A stretch of 64,000 nt of DNA, taken from NCBI GenBank assembly GCA_900078775.1, contig LT549889.1:3844001-3908000 (forward strand), given 5' to 3'. The notes below the pieces were generated by a model. It made no database searches. It saw only the letters and a list, made by a program, of their open reading frames with translations, and was not told the origin of the DNA. The stretch's first letter is position 1. Every line of letters starts with the position of its first letter. Both the position numbers and the translations under genes were made by a program. Below, in pieces: positions 14,870-23,943 of this stretch. Source of the stretch: Mycolicibacterium aurum (GTDB lineage: Bacteria > Actinomycetota > Actinomycetes > Mycobacteriales > Mycobacteriaceae).

Positions 14870-16876
14870 TCACACCTCGATGGGCGGGTTCAACCGCTCC
14901 ATCGTGTACTGCCGGTCCCGGCGCGCGGCCCACGAACTCGCCGCCAGCGCCGCCACCAGCAGCCCGCCCAGCACCGCGATGGCGATCCACAGCCGGGAGT
15001 CCACCCCGCCGGCGATGGTCTGCCGTAACCCGTTGACGGCGTAGGTCATCGGGTCGAACGGGTGCAGGATCTGGAACGGTTTGGCGGTGGTCTCCACCGG
15101 ATAGATGCCGCCGGCCGACACCAGCTGCAGCATCAGGAAGGCCAGCGTCACCACCCGGCCCACCGACACCCCGAACAGCGCGTTGAACGCCTGGATGACG
15201 GCCAGGAACGTCGCCGCGATCAGCAGCAGGAACGCCACCGTGGCGACCGGGTACCGGGCCTGCAACCCGACCCCGAAATGCACCACCAGGTACATCACCG
15301 CCACCTGGCACACCACGATCAGCAGCGCCGGCCAGTACGAGGCCAGCACCACCCGCAACGCGCCGAGGCCGTGCACGATCGGCCGGGACTGCACGGGTTT
15401 GAGCAGCATCCAGATGATCAGCGCGCCGATGAACAGCGCCAGCGGCAGGAAGAACGGGGCGAAGCCGGTGCCGAAGGTGGCCGCCGGGTTGTCGGTCTGC
15501 ATGTTCAGCGCGACGGGTGCGGCCAGCGTGCGGGCCACCTCGGTGCGCTGCTGCGGGGTCCAGCTCGGCAGCTGTGCCGAACCGTCCTTCAGCTTGGTCG
15601 CCAGCTCCTGGCTGCCGGCGGCGAGCTTCTCGGTGCCGGCGGCGAGTTGGGCCGCCCCGCTCTGCAGCTGAGCGCCGCCGGCGGTCAGCTGCACCAACCC
15701 CTTGTTCAATGCGTGCGCCCCGGTGTCGAGCTGGTCCACCCCGTCCCGCAGGGCGGCGACGTCGTTGCGCAGACCGCCGTCCAGCGCGCGGGTGATGAAG
15801 GTGCGCAGCTTGCTGTTCGGGTCGCCGAGTTCGGTCTCCAGCTCGGCGGCGCTGTCCCGCAACCGGAGCAGGCCGTCGTCGGTGGCCGGGTCGATCCCGT
15901 TGGCGAGCAGCAGCCGCTGGGCTCCGGCGAGCACGTCACCGACGTGCCGGACGGCCGGGTCCGGGTTGTTCTGCAGCATGCCGAGGGCCTGCTCGACGAT
16001 GGCCGCGGCGTGCACCTGGTCGATGTTCAGCGCGGCGATCCGGTCGGTGGTGTTGCGCACCGCGCCGCTGAGCCGCTGCGCGATGTGCCCGACCTCGTCG
16101 GGGTTGAGCTGCAGCCCGGACACCCGGTCCAGCATGTTCAGCACCGGGCCGGTGGCGGTGTCGACCTTGTCGCGGAGTTGGCGGGTGCCGGCGGCCAGTT
16201 GCGCCGAACCGTCGCGAGCGGTCTTCAGCCCGGCGGTCAGCTCCCCCGCCCCGGTGGCCAGGCGCTGCGCGCCGTCGTCGGCCGCGGCGTTGCCCGCGGC
16301 CAGTTGCTCGGCCCCGTCGGCGGCCTTGACCAGGCCGTCACCGGCATCGTTGAGGCCGGTCAGCACCGTCTCCAGGGTGCGCTCGCCGATGCTGGCGTTG
16401 ACCTGGTTGATCACCTCGCGGGCGGCGTTCTGCCCGATGATCGAGGCGAGGTAGTTGTTGGCGTCGTTGAACCTGAAGTCGATGCGGGCCTGTTCGGGGG
16501 CGTCGCTGTTCGGGGAGGCGATGGCGGCGCTGAAGTCCTCCGGCAGCGTGACGGTGAAGTAGTACCTGCCACTGCTCAGCCCGTCGGCGGCTTCGGTGGC
16601 CGAGACCCGGTGCAGTTGCAGCTGACCGGAATCCACCAGCGCATCGGACACCTCGGCGCCGGCGTCGAGTTTCTTACCGTCGACGACGGTGCCCTTGTCC
16701 TCGTTGACCAGCGCCACCGGCACCTTGTTGACGGCGTCGAACGGGTTCCAGAACGCCCACAGGTACATGGCGCCGTACAGCAGCGGCATCAGCACCACCA
16801 CCGCCAGCGCGATCCGCGGCATGGCCCCGCGGGAGAAACGTTTGAGGTCGGTGCCCAAAGACATTCCGGCAAGCAT
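14870..16876 (-). CDS. YhgE/Pip-family membrane protein (ABC-2 type permease)
   Basis: A 668-residue protein with one N-terminal membrane span (about 20-40, in a MPRIALAVVVLMPLLYGAMY context), a long outside region (about 45-480) full of heptad-like repeats such as GAEQLAAGNAAADDGAQRLA, and a C-terminal block of five or six spans of the ABC-2 type. The YhgE/Pip domain pattern VNEDKG...GKKLDAG is present near residue 60-75. Such proteins are thought to export or to anchor wall assembly; phage adsorption is known for the Pip member. Start at ATG 16876 is two bases after the ATPase stop; ATG 16864 is an alternative. The partner ATPase is degenerate. Confidence 0.85.
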   Translation of the reverse strand: MLAGMSLGTDLKRFSRGAMPRIALAVVVLMPLLYGAMYLWAFWNPFDAVNKVPVALVNEDKGTVVDGKKLDAGAEVSDALVDSGQLQLHRVSATEAADGLSSGRYYFTVTLPEDFSAAIASPNSDAPEQARIDFRFNDANNYLASIIGQNAAREVINQVNASIGERTLETVLTGLNDAGDGLVKAADGAEQLAAGNAAADDGAQRLATGAGELTAGLKTARDGSAQLAAGTRQLRDKVDTATGPVLNMLDRVSGLQLNPDEVGHIAQRLSGAVRNTTDRIAALNIDQVHAAAIVEQALGMLQNNPDPAVRHVGDVLAGAQRLLLANGIDPATDDGLLRLRDSAAELETELGDPNSKLRTFITRALDGGLRNDVAALRDGVDQLDTGAHALNKGLVQLTAGGAQLQSGAAQLAAGTEKLAAGSQELATKLKDGSAQLPSWTPQQRTEVARTLAAPVALNMQTDNPAATFGTGFAPFFLPLALFIGALIIWMLLKPVQSRPIVHGLGALRVVLASYWPALLIVVCQVAVMYLVVHFGVGLQARYPVATVAFLLLIAATFLAVIQAFNALFGVSVGRVVTLAFLMLQLVSAGGIYPVETTAKPFQILHPFDPMTYAVNGLRQTIAGGVDSRLWIAIAVLGGLLVAALAASSWAARRDRQYTMERLNPPIEV

Positions 16877-16878
16877 GG

Positions 16879-17529
16879 CTACCCACTCTCCACTTTGATC
16901 TCGGCATGGGCCCCGGGGACCGGGTTGGCGGACGCGGTGATCACCGTCTGCTGCTCGCCGATGGCGGTCAGCCGTTCCAGCACGATCGCGCGGTTGCCGT
17001 CGTCGGTGATCCCGTCCAGGTCGCCGACCACCAGCAGCGGCGGAGTCCCGGTGTTGGCCAGTGCGATTCGCAGCAGCACCTGGGCCAGCTCGCCGATCTC
17101 GTCGAAGTACGCGGTCAGCTCGGGCAGCGGGACCTCCCCGAAGGTCGGCGCGCAGATCCGCTCCAGGTCGGCGGGGGCGGCCCGGCCGATGAAGCGGTAC
17201 CAGGGTGCGTCCCAGCGCAACTGCTCGGTGATCAGGTCGCGCACGGTCACCGACTCCGCGATCTTGTCGAGCGCGTCGATATTGGCCAGCGCCGCGGCGT
17301 CGAAGATCTTGCGGGCATCGGTGCGGCCGAACACCGTGATGGTGCCCTGCACCGGGCGCATCCGGCCGGCGAGGGTGAGCAGCAGCGCCGTGCGACCGGT
17401 ACCGGCCGGGTGGATCAGCGCGGTGACCCCGCCGGCGTCGACGTCGAGATCGAGGGGGCCGTAGACCGGGCCCCAGGGTCCGCGCATTCGGATTCCGCGG
17501 GCGGTGACCGCCGGTTCAGGATCAGGCAC
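16879..17529 (-). CDS. Degenerate ABC-transporter ATP-binding protein
   Basis: 216 residues with the general layout of an ABC ATPase, but key motifs are altered. The Walker A loop reads HPAGTGRTAL (Lys to Arg), the Walker B region reads LLVVGDLDG without the catalytic glutamate in the usual place, and no LSGGQ signature is visible between them (the segment ELTAYFDEIGELAQVLLRIA occupies its place). It begins with a typical D-loop-free N-terminus (VYGPLDLDVDAGGVTALI). It precedes the YhgE/Pip gene by two bases, so it is presumably its partner. It may bind nucleotide without efficient hydrolysis. Confidence 0.75.
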   Translation of the reverse strand: MPDPEPAVTARGIRMRGPWGPVYGPLDLDVDAGGVTALIHPAGTGRTALLLTLAGRMRPVQGTITVFGRTDARKIFDAAALANIDALDKIAESVTVRDLITEQLRWDAPWYRFIGRAAPADLERICAPTFGEVPLPELTAYFDEIGELAQVLLRIALANTGTPPLLVVGDLDGITDDGNRAIVLERLTAIGEQQTVITASANPVPGAHAEIKVESG

Positions 17530-17548
17530 CGCCCAATCTCAGCACACC

Positions 17549-18436
17549 TCAGCGCAGGTTCAGGTATCCGCCGAACATGTCCAGCAACTCGGCCGACCGC
17601 CACCAGATCAGCGCCAGGAATAGCACCAACAGCCCGCCGGCCACCGTGGACTGCACCAGGGTGCGCTGGGCCCGCGGGGCGTAGACGAATCCGGCGGCCA
17701 CCAGGGCACCGGTGACCAGGCCACCGAGGTGGCCCTGCCAGCTGATGGCGCCGGCTCCCAGCAACGGGGCGGCGAAGGTGATGACCACGTTCAGCACGAT
17801 CAGGCCGACGACCCATTTCACGTCGAGCTTGAGCCGGCGGGCCACCACGAAGGTCGCCCCGAACAGGCCGAACACCGCGCCGGACGCGCCGGCGGTGGCG
17901 CTGTTCAGCGGCGAGAGCAGGAACACCAGCACCGAGCCGCCGAGCGCGCTGAGCCCGTACAGCGCGCCGAACCGCAGCCGGCCCAGCAGGTTCTCCAGCG
18001 GCGGGCCGACGACGTAGAGCGCCCACATGTTGAACAGGATGTGGGTGATGCCGTAGTGCATGAACGCCGAGGTCACCAGGCGGTAGTACTCGCCGTCGGC
18101 GACCGCCGGCGGCCACAGCGCGAGCCGGGTCTCCAGCTGGCCGGAGGCCATCTGCAGCACGAACATCGCCACGTTCAGCGCGATCAGCGTGTAGGTGATC
18201 ACCGGGGTCTCCCCGGCGACGACCTTGCCGCCGAACCGGCCCTCGACCGGCCGGATGGTGGCCGAGCCCGCGGCCACGCACTCCGGGCACTGGTGGCCCA
18301 CCGCGGCGGAGTTCATGCAGTCCCCGCAGATGTAGCGCCCGCACCGGGTGCACTGCACATAGGACTGGCGACCGGGATGGCGGTAGCAGACCGGAGCCTG
18401 CGGGGGCACCTGCGGCGGGAAGCTCATGGCTTCCAT
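17549..18436 (-). CDS. Rhomboid intramembrane serine protease with N-terminal zinc-binding domain
   Basis: A 295-residue protein. Residues 17-53 form a B-box-like zinc domain (Cys17, His20, Cys29, Cys32, Cys37, Cys40, His48, Cys50, Cys53). The rhomboid domain follows with six or more membrane spans; the catalytic dyad is Ser185 in GASGAVFG and His236 in GHLGG, and HILFNMWAL (132-140) is the family's HxxxN region. It cleaves membrane proteins within their spans. Neighbouring genes do not reveal the substrate. Start is ATG 18436 or ATG 18427. Confidence 0.9.
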   Translation of the reverse strand: MEAMSFPPQVPPQAPVCYRHPGRQSYVQCTRCGRYICGDCMNSAAVGHQCPECVAAGSATIRPVEGRFGGKVVAGETPVITYTLIALNVAMFVLQMASGQLETRLALWPPAVADGEYYRLVTSAFMHYGITHILFNMWALYVVGPPLENLLGRLRFGALYGLSALGGSVLVFLLSPLNSATAGASGAVFGLFGATFVVARRLKLDVKWVVGLIVLNVVITFAAPLLGAGAISWQGHLGGLVTGALVAAGFVYAPRAQRTLVQSTVAGGLLVLFLALIWWRSAELLDMFGGYLNLR

Positions 18437-18451
18437 CTTTCCCGATCCCTC

Positions 18452-18874
18452 TCAGGCGATACCGACCAGCGTGGCGGTCTGTTCCCGCCGGCGCCAGGTG
18501 AGCACGCACAGCACCGTGGCCGCGACCACGGCCTCGGCCAGTGCGACGCCGGTGGCCAGCGTCATCAGCGGCGTCGTCGCCGGGGCCGCTCCGACCGCCG
18601 CCGCCGCGCCGTGTCGATGGCCGGGCCCGCCCATGTGCAGCCCGACCATCACCAGGTTCATCACCGCGACCAGGCACCACACCTTCTGCGATCCGGCCCG
18701 CCACAGTTCGCAGGCGCAGAACAGGCAGGCGGCGGCCATCGCGGCGACGAACAGCGCCACCACCGGGCTACCGGCGTGGCCGAGCATCAGCGCGTGCAGC
18801 ACCGCCGACCCGGCCGCCGCCACCGCGCACGTCCGCCGCCCGAGGACGGCGGACGTGCTGACGATGGGCAACAT
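18452..18874 (-). CDS. Small His/Met/Cys-rich membrane protein next to copper amine oxidase
   Basis: 140 residues with four predicted spans. Potential metal ligands crowd the spans and the loop: His27, Met30, His33, Met46, Cys50, Cys53, Cys55, Cys67, Met72, Met76, His80, Met81, His86 and His88. The gene begins four bases after the amine oxidase stop, so it is the last gene of that operon. I recognise no named family with certainty. A role in copper supply to the amine oxidase is an inference from the residue pattern and the linkage; an unrelated membrane role is possible. Confidence 0.6.
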   Translation of the reverse strand: MLPIVSTSAVLGRRTCAVAAAGSAVLHALMLGHAGSPVVALFVAAMAAACLFCACELWRAGSQKVWCLVAVMNLVMVGLHMGGPGHRHGAAAAVGAAPATTPLMTLATGVALAEAVVAATVLCVLTWRRREQTATLVGIA

Positions 18875-18878
18875 GTGT

Positions 18879-20807
18879 CTAACTCTCGCAGCAATGTGAC
18901 TTCGGCGCAGCGGGAACGTTCAGCGCCGGGTTGCGGTCGAAGAACGACACCGGCTTGAGCTTGAATCCCGCGTAGTCCACCGGCATCACCGGCCAGTCCT
19001 CCGGGCGCGGGAAGTGCGTGAGCCCGAAGGTGTGCCACACCACGATGTCCTCGCCGTCGATGTCACGGTCCTGGGCGGCGTAGGTGGGCAGGCCGGCGTT
19101 GCCGGGGTTCTGGTTGACGAAATCGCCAGCGGGGTACCGCTCGGCCGGGTCGTACTTGGTCACCCACAGGTGCTTGGTGGCGAAGGCCGCGCGCTTGGCG
19201 ATGGAGCTGGACGGGTCGGCCAGCAGGGCGGGCTGACCCTCCGGGTGCAGCGCGTAGCCGACGGTCTGTCCGAGCCGGTTGGTCTTCTCCGGGTTGGTGA
19301 TGTGCCAGACCCGGGCCTTGAGGTTGTCGGCGGTGCGCATCGCCTCGGACTCCCGGGTGAGCTTGGTGCGCTGCGGGCGGAAGGCGTTGCCCCACGGGTT
19401 GTCCGGGCCCATCGGGACGGCGACGGCGTCGACCTCCTCGACGGCGTTGACGTTGCCGTCCACCTCCATGTCCAGCCGGGCCGAGAACAGGTGCTGGTGG
19501 AACGGTGCGCCCAGACCGGGGGCCATCTCGGTGGAGAATCCGTCGGGTCCGCGGTGCGCGGAGGCGAACACGATGCCGGTGGCCTTGGCCTCCAGCTCGA
19601 TGGTGCCGTCCAGGTACAGGTACCAGTAGAACCCGTAGTCGTAGTTGCCGATGGTCAGGAAGAACGAGATGACCAGGCGGCGGGAGCGGCGGACCTCGGC
19701 CATGTTGTTGAACATGTCGGTGTGCTTCCACAGCACGCCGTAGTCCTCCTCGTGCAGGCAGATCGCGTTCTTCATCAGCTTCGGGTTGCCGTCTTCGTCG
19801 GCGATGGTGACGTCGAAGTACTGGATCTCGCCGAGGCAGTCACAGCCCAGCTCAAGGGAATTGGTGTACCGGCCGAACAGGTACTCACCCTGGTCGAAGT
19901 AGTTCTGCCAGTACCGCACCGGGGACGGGTCGGCGTAGGGCACCACCATCTCGGCCACCGAGGCGCGGTAGACCACCGGGCGGCCGGCGATGGACAGCTG
20001 GTGCAGGGTGAGGCCCTCGCGGACGTCGAAGCCGAAGCGGAACTTCCAGTCCGCCCAGCTGATCTCGTTGCCGTCGACGGTGAAGCTGGCGCCCTCGGGC
20101 TGGGTGATCTCGATGGGCTTGAGGTCGGTGCGGGTCGGTTCCGCGTGCGGTTCGGCGTCCCACTGGCCGCGCTCGGCGGGCACCGGCAGTTCGATCTCGT
20201 CGATGACCTTGGTGACCCGGCGCTCGGTGAGGTCGACGTAGGCGACCACACCGTCGATGGGGTGCGCCCAGGGCAGGTCGGCCTGGTCGTACTGGTAGAA
20301 GGCCAGCACCCGGACGATGCGCCGGCCGACCTCGTCCTCATGCCCGAACACCCCGGCGGACAACGGAACCGCGCGCACATCGGCGGGGTTGAGGTCGCGC
20401 TTGGTCATCGCCTCGATCCACTCGGGGCAGTCCAGCAGGAAGGATTCGATGTCCTCGAACTCCTGATCCAGGATCGGCACGTGGCCGGCGGTGGCCGCGT
20501 CGACCGCGAGGTTGGAGACGACGGCGTCCTCGGTGAGCGAGACCACCAGGTTGCTGCCCTGGCCGGTGGCGCGGTCCAGCAGCAGCACCCGGGCGCGGCG
20601 GTCGATCGGGTCGCCGGGGGTGAACGCCTGCACGACCGACTTGTGCGGCTCCTCCAGTGCCACGAACACGAAGCGGACGTGCTCGCCGAGCAGCCCGGCG
20701 GTCTCCACGATGCGGCGCACGGCCCGGATCTCGTCGGCGTTCAGCGGGGCGAGCGGATGCTCGCAATCCCCTGTGGTGGTGGGGTTTTCGAGGAAGGCGG
20801 TGCTCAT
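18879..20807 (-). CDS. Primary-amine oxidase (copper/topaquinone)
   Basis: A 642-residue copper amine oxidase that converts a primary amine to the aldehyde, with ammonia and hydrogen peroxide. The topaquinone precursor is Tyr389 in TIGNYDYGF, the catalytic base Asp305 in YFDQGEY, and the copper ligands His437 and His439 (FHQHLFSARLD) plus His598 (THFPRPEDWP). Length and motifs match the Arthrobacter phenylethylamine/histamine oxidase type. No signal peptide is present, so it acts in the cytoplasm. The start ATG overlaps the permease stop (ATGA). The aldehyde would be taken up by the nearby dehydrogenase. The C-terminus ends KSHCCES. Confidence 0.95.
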   Translation of the reverse strand: MSTAFLENPTTTGDCEHPLAPLNADEIRAVRRIVETAGLLGEHVRFVFVALEEPHKSVVQAFTPGDPIDRRARVLLLDRATGQGSNLVVSLTEDAVVSNLAVDAATAGHVPILDQEFEDIESFLLDCPEWIEAMTKRDLNPADVRAVPLSAGVFGHEDEVGRRIVRVLAFYQYDQADLPWAHPIDGVVAYVDLTERRVTKVIDEIELPVPAERGQWDAEPHAEPTRTDLKPIEITQPEGASFTVDGNEISWADWKFRFGFDVREGLTLHQLSIAGRPVVYRASVAEMVVPYADPSPVRYWQNYFDQGEYLFGRYTNSLELGCDCLGEIQYFDVTIADEDGNPKLMKNAICLHEEDYGVLWKHTDMFNNMAEVRRSRRLVISFFLTIGNYDYGFYWYLYLDGTIELEAKATGIVFASAHRGPDGFSTEMAPGLGAPFHQHLFSARLDMEVDGNVNAVEEVDAVAVPMGPDNPWGNAFRPQRTKLTRESEAMRTADNLKARVWHITNPEKTNRLGQTVGYALHPEGQPALLADPSSSIAKRAAFATKHLWVTKYDPAERYPAGDFVNQNPGNAGLPTYAAQDRDIDGEDIVVWHTFGLTHFPRPEDWPVMPVDYAGFKLKPVSFFDRNPALNVPAAPKSHCCES

Positions 20808-22303
20808 CGTGCATTCTCCTTGTTGTTGTTATCTGCGTTGTTGTTATCTGCGTCGTCGTTGTCTGGGATGGTCGGTTCTTGGTGGCCGGCGTGTGGGCGC
20901 AGCATCGCGACCGCGATCCCGCCGAGGAAGGCCCCGACGAGCAGGACGGTGATGATGCCGGCCAAGGTGGTGGAGCCGCCGACCAGCAGCGGCAGGTTGA
21001 CCGCCGTCATCACCGACAGCACGGCCAGCCCGATGAAGCCCAGTCCGGGTGCGATCAGGGTGTGCCACAGGCGATTGTCGAATCGGGTGCGACGGAAGTA
21101 GACCACCACCGCGGCCGAGGTCAGGGTCATCAGCACGACGATGCCGACCGAGGCGGTCCCGACGAACCAGGTGAACACCTCGGTGACCGGGTCGAGGCCG
21201 GCGACCACCGAGACGGCCACCAGCACCAGTGCGGACACCGTCTGCAGCACCGAGGCGATGTGCGGCGACTCGTGGCGCAGGTGCGACTGTCCGCAGCGGG
21301 CGGGCAGTGCGCGGGTGTTGCCGAGCGAGAAGATGTAGCGGGCCAACACATTGTGGAAGGACAGCAGCGCGGCGAACAGGCTGGTGATCAGGAGGACCTG
21401 CACCAGATCCGAGACCACCGAGCCGAGGTAGGTGGTGGCCGTGTCGATCAGCATGGTGGCCGGGCTGTCGGTGGCGGCGACGACGGCGCCCTCGTCACCC
21501 CAGGCGCTCACCATGACCCAGCTGGACAGCGCATAGAACCCGCCGATGAGCAGTAGCGCCACGTAGGTGGCCCGCGGGATGGTGCGTTCCGGGTCACGTG
21601 CCTCGTCCCGGAAGACGGCGGTCGCCTCGAAACCGATGTAGCCGGCCAACGCGAAGATCAACGCGATTCCCGGTGCGCCGGTGAAGAAATTGCCGGGATC
21701 CAGCACCGCGGTGGACATCCCCTCGGCGCCGCCCTTGCCGATCACCGCGGCGTTGATCACCAGCACGATGCCGACCTCGCAGACCAGCAGGACGCCGAGC
21801 ACCTTGCCGGACACTTCGATGTGCCGGTAGCCGAGCGTGCCGACGATGGCCATCATCGCCAGCGCGTACAGGTACCAGGGCACCGACGGTCCGCCGTGGC
21901 TGGTGACGATCTCGTCGAAGGCCGCGCCGATGTAGCCGTATACGCCGCCCTGCACCGCGGTGTAGGACAGCAGTGCCAGGAAGGCGGCGCCCAGTCCGAC
22001 GTGCCGGCCGAAGCCGTGCGCGATGTAGGTGTAGAACGCGCCGGCGCCGCGGATGCGCCGCGCCATCGCGGTGAACCCGACGGCGAACAGCAGCAGCACC
22101 GCGGTACAGATGATGTAGGAGGCCGGGAAGGCGGCACCGTTGCCCGCCGCGATCCCGACCGGGAACGTGCCGGCCACCACGGTCAGCGGGGCCGCGGCCG
22201 CCACCACCATGAACACGATGGCGGTCGGGCCCAGCTTGCCTTTCAGGCGGCGAGTCGGCCCGCCGGCCGCCCGGCCGGAGTCGCACACTGCGTCAGTTGT
22301 CAT
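20804..22303 (-). CDS. APC-superfamily amino acid/amine permease
   Basis: About 499 residues with twelve predicted spans, beginning LKGKLGPTAIVFMVVAAAAP, the usual first span of APC permeases; GYIGFEATAVFRDEARDPER is the conserved loop after span 6. The ATG at 22303 has GAAGG ahead of it; an ATG at 22348 would add only a non-conserved tail. It is the first gene of the permease / amine oxidase / membrane protein operon, so the likely cargo is the amine substrate of the oxidase. The C-terminus carries an asparagine-rich tail coded by a short tandem repeat. IclR-type boxes lie 60-100 bases upstream. Confidence 0.88.
   Translation of the reverse strand: MTTDAVCDSGRAAGGPTRRLKGKLGPTAIVFMVVAAAAPLTVVAGTFPVGIAAGNGAAFPASYIICTAVLLLFAVGFTAMARRIRGAGAFYTYIAHGFGRHVGLGAAFLALLSYTAVQGGVYGYIGAAFDEIVTSHGGPSVPWYLYALAMMAIVGTLGYRHIEVSGKVLGVLLVCEVGIVLVINAAVIGKGGAEGMSTAVLDPGNFFTGAPGIALIFALAGYIGFEATAVFRDEARDPERTIPRATYVALLLIGGFYALSSWVMVSAWGDEGAVVAATDSPATMLIDTATTYLGSVVSDLVQVLLITSLFAALLSFHNVLARYIFSLGNTRALPARCGQSHLRHESPHIASVLQTVSALVLVAVSVVAGLDPVTEVFTWFVGTASVGIVVLMTLTSAAVVVYFRRTRFDNRLWHTLIAPGLGFIGLAVLSVMTAVNLPLLVGGSTTLAGIITVLLVGAFLGGIAVAMLRPHAGHQEPTIPDNDDADNNNADNNNKENAR
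20822..20866. repeat. 15-bp tandem repeat within the permease C-terminus
   Basis: GTTGTTGTTATCTGC occurs twice without a gap (20822-20836 and 20837-20851), with a third, diverged copy to 20866. On the coding strand it gives ADNNN repeats, a hydrophilic tail after the last span. Being in-frame, copy-number change would alter tail length without breaking the gene. Confidence 0.85.
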
Positions 22304-22362
22304 GGGTCTACCTTCAGGGGAATCGAGGGGTGATTGGTTGCCCGGCATAAGGCTTGGGTGAT

Positions 22363-22402
22363 TTCAAATGAGAATGGCTCGACCACCTTTTTCTCATTTG
22401 AA
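22363..22402. promoter_or_regulatory. Two facing TTCTCATTTGAA boxes, predicted IclR operator
   Basis: One copy of the 12-bp box lies inverted at 22363-22374 (TTCAAATGAGAA) and a direct one at 22391-22402. They form a large inverted repeat with 28 bases from centre to centre, between the aldehyde dehydrogenase end and the permease start. The placement suits control of the permease / amine oxidase operon by the IclR protein encoded at 25615-26367. Confidence 0.72.
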
Positions 22403-22412
22403 TTTCTGCGAA

Positions 22413-23930
22413 TCAGAGCGCGATATTGACGGCCTTGGTCTGGGTGTATTCGGCGATCGCACCTTCACCCAATTCGCGGCCCCAGCCGGATTGTTTGTAG
22501 CCGCCGAAGGGCAGCGCGGTGTCGAAGGCGTTGTGGCAGTTCACCCAGACCGTGCCCGCCTTGATCTGGGCGGCCACCTGGTGCGCGGTGGACACGTCGC
22601 GGGTCCAGACGCTGGCGGCCAGGCCGTACGGGGTGTCGTTGGCCATGTCCTTGAGTGCCTGCGGCCCCTGGGCCCGGCTGAACGGCACGGCGACGGCGAC
22701 CGGGCCGAAGATCTCCTCCCGGTAGACGCTGAAGTCGTCGCGCACGTCGACCAGCAGGGTGGGCTGCACGTAGTAGCCGGTGTCGCCGTGCCGGCCGCCG
22801 CCGGTCAGCGCGCGGGCACCCTGCGCGACGCCGGCGTCCAGGTAGCCGGTGACCTTTCTCAGCTGCTCCTGGGAGACCAGCGGGCCGATGTCGTTGGTGG
22901 GGTCCAGGCCCGGGCCGATGCGCAGGCTCGCCGCGTGTTCGGCGACCCCGGCGGTGAACTCCTCGAAGATGGCGTCCTCGACCAGCAGCCGGGTGCCCGC
23001 GGTGCAGGTCTGCCCGTGGTTGAACAGGAATCCGCTCGCCACCCCGGGGATCGCGGCGCTCAGGTCGGCGTCGGCGAACACCACCTGCGGGCTCTTGCCG
23101 CCGAGTTCGAGCGAGACCTTCTTCAGGTTGCCCTCGGCGGCGTGCACGATCTTGCGGCCGACCTCGGTGGACCCGGTGAAGGCGACCTTGTCGACGTCCG
23201 GGTGCGCGGACAGCGCGGCACCGGTGTCGCCGAACCCGGTGAGCAGGTTGAACACCCCGTCGGGCACCCCGGCCTCGGCGATCACCTCGGCCAGTAGCAC
23301 CGCGGTCAGCGGGGTCTGCTCGGCGGGCTTGAGGATGACGGTGTTGCCGCAGGCCAGCGCGGGGGCGACCTTGAAGGCGGCCATCACCAGCGGGAAGTTC
23401 CACGGCACGATCTGGGCGCAGACGCCGACCGGCTCGCGCAGGGTGAAGGCGTGGAACCGGTTGTCCGGCGCCCACGGCACCGACACCGAGATGGTGCGGC
23501 CCTCGATCTTGGTGGCCCAGCCGGCGTAGTAGTAGAAGATCTCCGCGGCCCAGGTGACGTCGACGGCCTTGGCGACGGCCACCGACTTGCCGTTGTCGAT
23601 GCTCTCCAGTTCGGCGAACTGATCGGCCCGGGCGGTGATGCCCTCGGCGATCCGCCAGATGATCCGCTGCCGTTCGGCCGGGGTCATGGAGGGCCACGGC
23701 CCGTTCTCGAAGGCGCGCCGGGCCGCGGCGACCGCGCGGTCGACGTCCTCGGGACCGCTGTGCGGGACGCTGGTGATGACGCGCTCGGTGGCCGGGTCGA
23801 CGGTGTCGAATCGGCGGCCCGAGCGGGCCTCGACCCACTGGCCGTCGATGTACATCTGCCGGGGCGAGGCCACGAAGGCGGCGGTGCGCGGATCGAGTTC
23901 TGAGCTGAGCACGGATGTCATGTAGGTCAT
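22413..23930 (-). CDS. NAD(P)-dependent aldehyde dehydrogenase
   Basis: A 505-residue ALDH that oxidises an aldehyde to the acid. It shows the cofactor segment VPWNFPLVMAAFKVAPALA, FTGSTEVGR, the general base in LELGGKSPQ, the catalytic cysteine in GQTCTAGTRL and the C-terminal ENG-like motif replaced by PFGGYKQSGWGRE as usual for the family. It is transcribed alone between the two permease genes and most likely removes the aldehyde made by the amine oxidase. Start is ATG 23930, with ATG 23921 an alternative. Operator-like repeats lie immediately upstream. Confidence 0.92.
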   Translation of the reverse strand: MTYMTSVLSSELDPRTAAFVASPRQMYIDGQWVEARSGRRFDTVDPATERVITSVPHSGPEDVDRAVAAARRAFENGPWPSMTPAERQRIIWRIAEGITARADQFAELESIDNGKSVAVAKAVDVTWAAEIFYYYAGWATKIEGRTISVSVPWAPDNRFHAFTLREPVGVCAQIVPWNFPLVMAAFKVAPALACGNTVILKPAEQTPLTAVLLAEVIAEAGVPDGVFNLLTGFGDTGAALSAHPDVDKVAFTGSTEVGRKIVHAAEGNLKKVSLELGGKSPQVVFADADLSAAIPGVASGFLFNHGQTCTAGTRLLVEDAIFEEFTAGVAEHAASLRIGPGLDPTNDIGPLVSQEQLRKVTGYLDAGVAQGARALTGGGRHGDTGYYVQPTLLVDVRDDFSVYREEIFGPVAVAVPFSRAQGPQALKDMANDTPYGLAASVWTRDVSTAHQVAAQIKAGTVWVNCHNAFDTALPFGGYKQSGWGRELGEGAIAEYTQTKAVNIAL

Positions 23931-23943
23931 GATTACGCCGCGA

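Noticed and set aside
15062..17464. 800-codon open frame on the plus strand
   Set aside because: It is antisense to the YhgE/Pip and ATPase genes, with a low-complexity Gly/Arg/Val product typical of shadow frames.
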